DNA of 6,025 nt, taken from assembly GCA_943330925.2 (NCBI GenBank), contig CALQJP020000164.1, forward strand, positions 1-6,025, in the 5' to 3' direction. Source of the stretch: Chryseobacterium gleum (lineage in GTDB: Bacteria > Bacteroidota > Bacteroidia > Flavobacteriales_D > Sanyastnellaceae). The stretch's first letter is position 1; each line of letters starts with the position of its first letter. Made by a program: the position numbers and the translations under genes. The notes beneath the pieces are model-generated. The model was not told the origin of the DNA, did no database searches, and worked only from the letters and a program-made list of their open reading frames with translations. Of this stretch, positions 1-5,724 are shown piece by piece.

Positions 1-2123
1 GCGATGGGTGCAAAGGAATTAAGATTCAATCGAGTAATATCCAACTGATCTTCGATGCGCACATTGAAGGCGGGCGCGTTGCCTGTGTTCTGGAATCGGA
101 TGCGGTACTCAATTTCCTCACCTGAAGTAATGAAGTGCTGCTCGGTCCATCCGGCAGGAGTTGCCTGCTTATCGTTCGGGTCATAACTACAAGTGACTAT
201 AGGATTGGTGTTCCACTCGTTCGTATAAAATACTCCTCCATTTGCATCGGTGAGTGTAAGCGCGAACGAGAACGGAAATGCCTGGCCAGTTGTCGCTGCT
301 CCGGGGCCGATGATATGAACCTGATAATAGTGCACTGAACCTGCAGGCAGATTTTCGATGGTCCAGGTGAGTGTGCCCGGCGCTGTTTCCGTTGGCGACT
401 CCACCGTTACTCCCGTGCCGGCCCAAGGTGCAGCGCTATAAGTCAACGATGGATCGAAGGTCATGGTAAACGTTCCACTGATTGGAAGATTTCCGTTGTT
501 ATAGAGGTAGATTCCGGGTGTGAATCCGCCCGCGCAATGAATCGTAGTATTCTCCCAGGTGCTCAACCCACTGATTTGCGCTGTAACTTCTGACGCAGGT
601 ATCAACGGAAGTTTCAACCCATTGCACGTTGGCAGTGTGACTTGAAAAGGACCGGCGGCGTTCAATAACCAGTAGCCATTTGGATCGTTGAACGATACCG
701 TATAGGTGGCTTGTGGAATATTCGGCAATGAGAATTGTCCATTGGCATCGGGGTAAATGAGCACACCCAGTTCTTCAATCGTTATTACACCAATATTGCT
801 AAGCACAGGCTCTGCAGGTTGCCACGTTTGCTGAATACCATCGCCATTTACATCGTGAAAAATAAGTCCGTTGATATCGCTTCCATAAATACACGAACCA
901 TTATCGCACGTCACCCACTGTTGGTAGTTGCAAGCACCGATGTCCATGCAGCCCGACCAACCGCAGGAGCCATCGGGTATGAAAGCATCCGGGTCGTAGT
1001 TGCACGAGGTATTGTCGGTGCAACCACAAATGGGCGCTATCGGCTCGTTGGTGAGCATCACCATCCCCTGGACAGGTACCCACGAAGTCCATTGCGTCAT
1101 GTACTTAATGAAATAAGTTGTATTGGGTTGCAAAGTCAACGAATCTGCTAAATCCAAACACATGGGATCTGCACTGCCGGATATTCCACCTGTAGGGGTT
1201 ACATAGCACAACACCAATTCAGAGCCGTTGCAACTACCATCCACCCCGGCCTGATACACCTCGATGGCGGATGGATAGTTGAAGCCCGTTGTACCCGCTG
1301 AATTCGAGCCGTAACCGCTGTAAAACGCGACATTCGCATGGCTGAAATTCTCTGAATTAAAGCTATACCAGCCACTTTGGGCGTAGTTAATTTGTCCGCA
1401 TGTTGGTGGTTCTTGATTGATCGTGCATAGGGTATCAAGCATCAACACGCCATTTTCCATAGCAACCGCTGTTTCACAACTTGAATTGATTTCATTGGAA
1501 GCAGAAATAGTAAATCCTGTGCTTCCTTCACATCCGTTGACATCTATGGCAGTCAGCAGGTAGGTTCCCGGAATATCAAAACAATTCCACATTCCCGGTG
1601 AAATTACCTCACCGTTATTGAGCACGTAGATATAGGGCGCGGATCCACCAGTTGCCATAAACTGCGCAAGGCAGGTTGGCTGGCCGCAACTATTGTTGCC
1701 TAGGAAGGCTGTTACCATGATAGGCTGTGGGAAACTGAATGAAGACAGACACATCGTCTCTTCAGCCTGAAAAACCCCATCGGCATCCAGATAACTTACC
1801 TGCAGACATACCTGTGCATAGGAATATGCAGATAATGGTATTGAAAATTGCTCGAAGGTTGTCCCCGAAATTGACTGCCCCGAAAGGGTGAGCTCGTTAA
1901 TTAAAAAAAGCGGCGCACCGGCTTGATCCTGCTCGTAAGCTATCCAAGTGAAGTTATAGGTGCCACCGAATGCACAATCGCCTGTGGCATAGCCCATGAA
2001 GGTTAGTTCTTGATCTTCGCATGAAACAGGCAGTTGATTCATCGCAATAGCGAGATTGCATTGCGCATTCAGCGCTGAAACGGTCATCAGTAAACCGGCA
2101 AGCAATAGTATAATTTTTTGCAT
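1..2123 (-). CDS. Secreted multidomain adhesin-like protein, 3' end beyond window (probable T9SS cargo)
   Basis: Reading the minus strand from the ATG at 2123-2121 gives 707 codons plus two bases with no stop, so the gene continues past the left edge. Residues 1-20 form a signal peptide (MQKIILLLAGLLMTVSALNA, predicted cut before Q21). Then come an Ig-like region (about 22-130); a SprB/PKD-like beta domain (about 135-207) with paired Cys; a beta-sandwich region (about 213-360) opening SSCETAV; two Cys-rich repeats (367-411, GCTDNTSCNYDP type); an SdrD/Cna-B-like domain (about 416-500) with a DVNGDG calcium-loop-like motif at 424-429; and a DUF11-like/DUF7619-like domain from about 643 (CSYDPNDK, then GEEIEYRIRFQNTGNAPAFNV). 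This layout is typical of Bacteroidota surface or secreted proteins that end in a type IX sorting domain, but that end is not visible. A role in adhesion or as an extracellular structural protein is inference. No enzymatic motif was seen. The leader before the ATG (AACACCAACATCC) has no Shine-Dalgarno sequence. Confidence 0.9.
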   Translation of the reverse strand, partial: MQKIILLLAGLLMTVSALNAQCNLAIAMNQLPVSCEDQELTFMGYATGDCAFGGTYNFTWIAYEQDQAGAPLFLINELTLSGQSISGTTFEQFSIPLSAYSYAQVCLQVSYLDADGVFQAEETMCLSSFSFPQPIMVTAFLGNNSCGQPTCLAQFMATGGSAPYIYVLNNGEVISPGMWNCFDIPGTYLLTAIDVNGCEGSTGFTISASNEINSSCETAVAMENGVLMLDTLCTINQEPPTCGQINYAQSGWYSFNSENFSHANVAFYSGYGSNSAGTTGFNYPSAIEVYQAGVDGSCNGSELVLCYVTPTGGISGSADPMCLDLADSLTLQPNTTYFIKYMTQWTSWVPVQGMVMLTNEPIAPICGCTDNTSCNYDPDAFIPDGSCGWSGCMDIGACNYQQWVTCDNGSCIYGSDINGLIFHDVNGDGIQQTWQPAEPVLSNIGVITIEELGVLIYPDANGQFSLPNIPQATYTVSFNDPNGYWLLNAAGPFQVTLPTCNGLKLPLIPASEVTAQISGLSTWENTTIHCAGGFTPGIYLYNNGNLPISGTFTMTFDPSLTYSAAPWAGTGVTVESPTETAPGTLTWTIENLPAGSVHYYQVHIIGPGAATTGQAFPFSFALTLTDANGGVFYTNEWNTNPIVTCSYDPNDKQATPAGWTEQHFITSGEEIEYRIRFQNTGNAPAFNVRIEDQLDITRLNLNSFAPI
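891..1025 (-). repeat. Two tandem Cys-rich GCTDxxxCNY protein repeats inside the secreted protein
   Basis: Residues 367-387 (GCTDNTSCNYDPDAFIPDGSC) and 391-411 (GCMDIGACNY, ending DNGSC) are two copies of a short Cys module. They share G-C-x-D, a central A/S-C-N-Y, and a closing D-G/N-G-S-C. The first copy is close to the Bacteroidota consensus GCTDPTACNY..DDGSC. The second is more diverged: it lacks the DP after NY. Three conserved Cys per copy suggest disulfide-stabilised, extracellular folding. The function of these modules is not established to my knowledge. Confidence 0.75.
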
Positions 2124-2187
2124 TGGATGTTGGTGTTAAGGTGGTTGTGAAAGTAAGACGGAATTTCATGGTCAGGGGTTGCATTTT

Positions 2188-2278
2188 ACTGGGGACTGGG
2201 GACTGGATACTGGGGCTTGGGGACTGGGGACAATTCGGCACTCGGTTCTCGGTACCCAGCAACCAGTACCCAAAATCC
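2188..2278. repeat. Period-7 G-rich repeat array with facing inverted arm
   Basis: From 2188 to 2229 the plus strand is six 7-base units: ACTGGGG, ACTGGGG, ACTGGAT, ACTGGGG, CTTGGGG, ACTGGGG. From 2278 back to about 2231 the minus strand continues the same 7-base phase with GGATTTT, GGGTACT, GGTTGCT, GGGTACC, GAGAACC, GAGTGCC and GAATTGT. The two halves face each other and could form an imperfect, wobble-rich hairpin. The array lies between two divergent genes, 64 bases before the secreted-protein ATG and 76 bases before the hppA ATG. The plus strand has five runs of four G within 2191-2229. It is not a CRISPR, because there are no spacers. Its role is unknown; it resembles the array at 5537-5724. 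Confidence 0.8.
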
Positions 2279-2288
2279 AATTTTCCCT

Positions 2289-2296
2289 TATATTCG
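2289..2296 (+). promoter_or_regulatory. Possible -7 element of the hppA promoter
   Basis: TATATTCG matches five of the six fixed bases of the Bacteroidota -7 consensus TAnnTTTG. It lies 58 bases before the hppA ATG, a reasonable leader length, and just downstream of the heptamer array. No TTG (-33) element is visible at the expected distance, because that stretch (about 2265-2280) is part of the repeat. The call is therefore weak. Confidence 0.25.
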
Positions 2297-2302
2297 CGCC
2301 CC

Positions 2303-2321
2303 GAATGCCCAACCGGCATTC
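2303..2321 (+). other. Small perfect hairpin in the hppA leader
   Basis: GAATGCC (2303-2309) and GGCATTC (2315-2321) are perfect inverted repeats separated by the 5-base loop CAACC. The stem ends 33 bases before the hppA ATG, leaving an AT- and A-rich unstructured stretch (CCAATTATATCACATCA) for ribosome entry. There is no U-tract, so it is not an intrinsic terminator. It could be a 5' UTR stabilising stem or a dyad operator. Neither is shown by the sequence. Confidence 0.4.
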
Positions 2322-2354
2322 CATAACCAACACGAAACCAATTATATCACATCA

Positions 2355-4703
2355 ATGGATAGTTTGATTTACATCGTTCCGGCCCTCGGAGTATTGGGCC
2401 TTATTGTTATGGCCATTAAGTCGGCCTGGGTGAGCAAGCAAGATGCGGGTAACGACCGTATGAAAGAAATCGCCGGCTACGTAGCCGAAGGCGCTATGGC
2501 CTTCCTAAAGGCCGAGTATAAAATATTGGCCATTTTCGTGGTCATCGCAGGCGCAGCGTTGGGTTTGCTGTCACAAATGGTAGTCACCTCGCACTGGCTC
2601 ATCGTGATAGCATTCGTTATTGGTGCATTTTTCAGCGCTTTGGCCGGCTTCTTCGGCATGCGCATCGCTACCAAAGCAAACGTGCGTACCACTGAAGCGG
2701 CCCGCACTTCATTGGCGAAAGCATTGAAAGTTTCATTCACAGGTGGAACGGTAATGGGCCTTGGTGTAGCTGGTTTGGCCGTTCTTGGTTTGAGCATGCT
2801 CTTCATCTTGTTCTTCATGTTCTTCATGAATGGCTCTTTTGCCAATGGCGGTGTTGAAGCCATGACACAAGTGCTGGAAGTACTTGCAGGGTTCTCGCTT
2901 GGTGCTGAGAGCATCGCCCTCTTCGCTCGCGTAGGTGGTGGTATTTACACCAAAGCAGCCGACGTAGGCGCTGACCTTGTGGGTAAAGTTGAAGCCGGTA
3001 TTCCGGAAGACGATCCACGCAACCCTGCTACCATCGCCGATAACGTAGGTGATAACGTAGGTGACGTTGCCGGTATGGGCGCCGACTTGTTCGGTTCATA
3101 CGTAGCTACGGTTCTCGCTTCAATGGTGTTGGGTAACTACGTGATCCGCGACTTTATGAATGCCAATGACGGTTCATTTGCGTCGATTCCTTTCAACGGT
3201 ATGGGACCAATCTTCCTTCCTTTACTGATTGCCGCAGTAGGTCTTCTGGCCTCTATCATTTCAAGCTATTTCGTGCGTATATCAGAGAATAGTAAAGCAA
3301 CTATCAATGCGGTGCAAGGCGCCCTCAACCTGGGCAACTGGTTGTCTATCGGTCTTTCACTGGTAGCTTCTTACTTCCTCATCAACATGTGCTTGCCAGC
3401 TGAAATGAGCATCAAGGTGTTCAACGCAGGCGAGTTCAGCATCACTACCACAACATCGCAGAATGTTTTCTTCGCAGTACTCATCGGTATGTTCGTAGGT
3501 GCTGCCATTTCTTTCATTACTGAATTCTATACAGGTCTCGGCAAAAAGCCGGTGATGGGTATCGTTCAAAAATCAGCTACGGGTGCTGCAACCAACATCA
3601 TCGCTGGTTTGGGTATGGGTATGCTTTCAACCGCAATGCCTGTAATCCTGTTCGCAGGTGCTATTTGGGGTGCTTATGCATTAGCCGGTTTCTACGGTGT
3701 GGGTATCGCTGCTTCGGCAATGATGGCCAACACTGCTATGCAACTTGCTATTGATGCGTTCGGTCCTATCGCCGACAACGCCGGTGGTGTTGCTGAAATG
3801 AGTGAGCTTCCTGCCGACGTGCGCGAGAAAACAGACATCCTCGATTCAGTGGGTAACACTACCGCCGCCATCGGTAAAGGTTTCGCAATTGCTTCTGCAG
3901 CTCTCACAGCGCTTGCTCTTTTCGCAGCGTATGTGACATTCACCGGTATCAACGGTATCAACATTTTCGATGCGAAAGTGCTTGCAGCTCTTTTCATCGG
4001 TGGTATGATTCCGGTTGTATTCTCAGCGCTCGCTATGAACTCTGTGGGTAAAGCGGCTATGGATATGGTGAACGAAGTACGTCGTCAGTTCCGTGAAATT
4101 CCGGGCATCCTGGAAGGTACAGGCAAACCTGAATACAGCAAGTGCGTTGAAATTTCTACACGTGCTGCATTGCGTGAAATGATGCTTCCGGGCGTTATCA
4201 CCATTGTTACTCCTATCATCATCGGTATGGTAATGGGCGCAGAAGCACTCGGTGCTTACATGGCCGGTGTAACCGTGAGCGGTGTATTGTGGGCTATCTT
4301 CCAGAACAACGCCGGTGGTGCTTGGGACAATGCGAAGAAGTCGTTCGAAAAGGGTGTTGAAATTGAAGTAAACGGCAAAAAAGAAATCTTCTACAAAAAG
4401 TCTGAGCCACACAAAGCAGCAGTAGTTGGTGACACCGTGGGTGATCCATTCAAAGACACTTCAGGTCCATCGATGAACATCCTCATCAAATTGTCGTGCC
4501 TCGTAGGTTTGACCCTCGCTCCACTTTTGGGAGAACACGCACATGGCAAAAACGATGGCTCTGCCGATGGTAAGAAAATGGAGTGCACGCACGGTGAAGG
4601 AACTTCTTGCTGCAAAGACAAGAAGACAGAGTGCACTAACATGGAAGGTGCTGCTACCACTGCCACCTATCACATGACCTCTACGGACACGCTTACACAC
4701 TAA
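2355..4703 (+). CDS. hppA: K+-dependent-type membrane-bound pyrophosphatase (ion-pumping), with Cys/His-rich C-terminal tail
   Basis: This 782-residue integral inner-membrane protein hydrolyses cytosolic pyrophosphate and pumps H+ or Na+ outward. Family hallmarks are near-perfect: GGGIYTKAADVGADLVGKVEAG (split at about 194-215), PEDDPRNPATIADNVGDNVGD (about 217-237), ADLFGSYV (243-250), FGPIADNAGG (469-478), NNAGGAWDNAKK (651-662) and GDTVGDPFKDTSGPSMN (692-708). These carry the Asp/Lys residues that bind Mg-pyrophosphate. GNTTAAIG (500-507) has Ala504 and Gly507 where K+-independent enzymes have Lys and Thr, so K+ stimulation is expected. The usual TM6 Glu is Gly247; Glu185 (LGAESIALF) sits in TM5 instead, suggesting a Flavobacterium-like H+ pump (inference). 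Many hydrophobic segments fit the 16-helix fold. The ATG at 2355 was chosen because MDSLIYIVPALGVLGL is the normal family N-terminus; upstream in-frame sequence is repeat DNA. Residues 727-782 form an extra Cys/His-rich tail. Confidence 0.97.
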   Translation: MDSLIYIVPALGVLGLIVMAIKSAWVSKQDAGNDRMKEIAGYVAEGAMAFLKAEYKILAIFVVIAGAALGLLSQMVVTSHWLIVIAFVIGAFFSALAGFFGMRIATKANVRTTEAARTSLAKALKVSFTGGTVMGLGVAGLAVLGLSMLFILFFMFFMNGSFANGGVEAMTQVLEVLAGFSLGAESIALFARVGGGIYTKAADVGADLVGKVEAGIPEDDPRNPATIADNVGDNVGDVAGMGADLFGSYVATVLASMVLGNYVIRDFMNANDGSFASIPFNGMGPIFLPLLIAAVGLLASIISSYFVRISENSKATINAVQGALNLGNWLSIGLSLVASYFLINMCLPAEMSIKVFNAGEFSITTTTSQNVFFAVLIGMFVGAAISFITEFYTGLGKKPVMGIVQKSATGAATNIIAGLGMGMLSTAMPVILFAGAIWGAYALAGFYGVGIAASAMMANTAMQLAIDAFGPIADNAGGVAEMSELPADVREKTDILDSVGNTTAAIGKGFAIASAALTALALFAAYVTFTGINGINIFDAKVLAALFIGGMIPVVFSALAMNSVGKAAMDMVNEVRRQFREIPGILEGTGKPEYSKCVEISTRAALREMMLPGVITIVTPIIIGMVMGAEALGAYMAGVTVSGVLWAIFQNNAGGAWDNAKKSFEKGVEIEVNGKKEIFYKKSEPHKAAVVGDTVGDPFKDTSGPSMNILIKLSCLVGLTLAPLLGEHAHGKNDGSADGKKMECTHGEGTSCCKDKKTECTNMEGAATTATYHMTSTDTLTH
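4533..4700 (+). other. Cys/His-rich C-terminal tail of HppA with internal duplication
   Basis: After the last hydrophobic segment (about 709-725), the pump continues for 57 hydrophilic residues (726-782). The tail has Cys744, 752, 753 and 760 and His728, 730 and 746. KKMECTHGEG (740-749) and KKTECTNMEG (756-765) are an imperfect duplication 16 residues apart, around a CC pair. Because both ends of the 16-helix pyrophosphatase fold face the periplasm, the tail is predicted to be periplasmic. The composition suggests metal or thiol chemistry, but no known domain was recognised. Confidence 0.7.
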
Positions 4704-4717
4704 AAACAATTGAATAC

Positions 4718-5530
4718 ATGAACTTCGTAAAAACCGCTTTTATCGCGCTGGGTGCTGCTTTGTTAATGGCATCATGCGGGGAATCAACTAAAACAGGGCT
4801 TACTCAATTCGATGCCTGCAACTGTGCAACCGTTGAAGACACCAACAGCCCCGACTACGCTAAGTGCAAGGAATTGCGCAAAGACTCTGTATACGAAGCC
4901 AGCTATCAGCGATGCAAACTGGCATTGAAAAGCGGCATCACCGACACTTCGATGGTTACTATTCAGAGTGCGGACAATGCAACTAATCTGAAAGCAGCAA
5001 ACGATGGCAACTACATGATTGACATTGCTACATCTTCACTCACCTGGAGAGGCGAAAACATCGTTGGCAAAAAGCACCAGGGTACTATTATGGTCAAGCG
5101 TGGTTCGGTGAACATCGCCGGTGGCGCCATCACAGGTGGTGAAATCGTGATCGACATGAACACACTCACCAACACCGATTTGACCGGTAACGAGAAAGCG
5201 AAAATCGAAGGTCACCTGAAGAGTGCTGACTTCTTCGATGCGGGCAAGTTTGGTGAGGCTGTTTACAGCATCACTTCCGGCACCAAGAAGAATGCGATCA
5301 ACTACGATGTAACCGGTAAGCTCACCATTAAAGGTATCACACACGACTTGAACTGTACACTGGTAGTTGCTCCAAACGGAACAGGAATCAATGTTGGCGG
5401 CGGATTTGTTTTCGACCGCTCTCAGTTTGATGTTCGTTACGGTTCAGACAAATTCTTTGACAACCTCGGCGATAATTTGATCAAGAACGAGGTTATTATG
5501 ACTGTGAATTTGCAGGGGAAGAAAGGGTAA
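4718..5530 (+). CDS. YceI-domain lipoprotein
   Basis: The 270-residue product begins with a lipoprotein signal (MNFVKTAFIALGAALLMASC, lipobox LMAS-C, lipidated Cys20). A Cys-containing linker follows (about 21-95; Cys34, 36, 50 and 66). A YceI-like beta-barrel domain spans about 98-268, recognisable by the opening YMIDIATSSLTWRGENIVGKKH, the HLKSADFFDAGKFGEAVY motif (166-183), LTIKGITHDL (202-211), and the closing FDRSQFDVRYGS with a final beta strand. YceI domains form lipocalin-like barrels that bind isoprenoid or other amphiphilic lipids; the ligand here is unknown. It is predicted to be anchored in the cell envelope facing the periplasm. Its ATG is 14 bases after the hppA stop, with an A-rich leader (TAAAAACAATTGAATAC) and no promoter in the gap, so co-transcription with hppA is likely. 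A terminator follows at 5603-5652. Confidence 0.9.
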   Translation: MNFVKTAFIALGAALLMASCGESTKTGLTQFDACNCATVEDTNSPDYAKCKELRKDSVYEASYQRCKLALKSGITDTSMVTIQSADNATNLKAANDGNYMIDIATSSLTWRGENIVGKKHQGTIMVKRGSVNIAGGAITGGEIVIDMNTLTNTDLTGNEKAKIEGHLKSADFFDAGKFGEAVYSITSGTKKNAINYDVTGKLTIKGITHDLNCTLVVAPNGTGINVGGGFVFDRSQFDVRYGSDKFFDNLGDNLIKNEVIMTVNLQGKKG

Positions 5531-5536
5531 GATAAT

Positions 5537-5602
5537 GGCGAGTGGCGAGTGGCGAATGGCGAGTGACGAATGACTAGTGACTAGTGACTAGTGACTAGTG
5601 AC
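5537..5602 (+). repeat. Left arm: plus-strand heptamer array directly after the YceI stop
   Basis: Starting six bases after the TAA, the plus strand is a 7-base tandem array. Its units are GGCGAGT, GGCGAGT, GGCGAAT, GGCGAGT, GACGAAT and four exact GACTAGT copies (5572-5599), then GAC. Bases 5541-5583 match, with three mismatches in 43, the reverse complement of 5678-5720. The four identical GACTAGT copies look recently expanded. No coding potential or spacers are present. Confidence 0.9.
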
Positions 5603-5652
5603 AAATAAAAAAAGGCGGTGATTTCAATGAAATCACCGCCTTTTTTATTTTT
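5603..5652. terminator. Strong bidirectional Rho-independent terminator
   Basis: GGCGGTGATTT (5614-5624) and AAATCACCGCC (5630-5640) form a perfect 11-bp stem with a 5-base loop (CAATG); two further outer loop bases can also pair. A7 (5607-5613) precedes the stem and T6 then A then T5 follows it, so U-tracts exist for either direction. It ends the hppA/YceI transcript and the converging deoxynucleoside kinase transcript. Confidence 0.93.
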
Positions 5653-5677
5653 AAGACAACCCTTAATTGAAGGGAAT

Positions 5678-5724
5678 TAGTCACTAGTCATTCGCCATTC
5701 GTCATTCGCCACTCGCCACTAATC
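5678..5724 (-). repeat. Right arm: minus-strand heptamer array directly after the kinase stop
   Basis: Read on the minus strand from 5724, the units are GATTAGT, GGCGAGT, GGCGAAT, GACGAAT, GGCGAAT, GACTAGT, then GACTA (5682-5678), continuing as AT. The first unit overlaps the last two bases of the kinase TGA stop (5723-5725). This arm is an inverted copy of 5541-5583 but lacks the extra GACTAGT copies. Each converging gene therefore carries the same-sense heptamer array between its stop and the terminator. Confidence 0.9.

Noticed and set aside
735..1151. Plus-strand 138-codon frame opposite the secreted-protein gene, and the smaller plus-strand frame at 135-338
   Set aside because: Both lie inside a continuous minus-strand coding frame with recognisable domains; their translations look like no known protein.
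2137..2160. Possible -7 promoter element (TACTTTCA on the minus strand) for the secreted-protein gene
   Set aside because: It matches only four of the six fixed consensus bases, and I saw no TTG at a suitable distance.
1954..2319. Minus-strand 121-codon frame starting in the intergenic repeat
   Set aside because: It reads the secreted-protein start region in the wrong frame and crosses the repeat array; the signal peptide is in the frame starting at 2123.
2217..2354. N-terminal extension of the pyrophosphatase from an upstream TTG (46 extra codons)
   Set aside because: The extension is translated heptamer repeat and leader sequence, has no family similarity, and the ATG at 2355 gives the normal N-terminus.
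2477..4709. Several minus-strand frames of 64-145 codons opposite hppA
   Set aside because: They are antisense shadows of a highly conserved gene, with compositions typical of reverse-complemented membrane protein codons.
5036..5344. Minus-strand 102-codon frame opposite the YceI domain
   Set aside because: It is an antisense shadow; the plus frame has the lipobox and YceI motifs.
5537..5724. CRISPR array or insertion-sequence remnant
   Set aside because: The 7-bp units are contiguous without spacers, the inverted arms enclose only a terminator, and no transposase fragment or clear target-site duplication flanks them.
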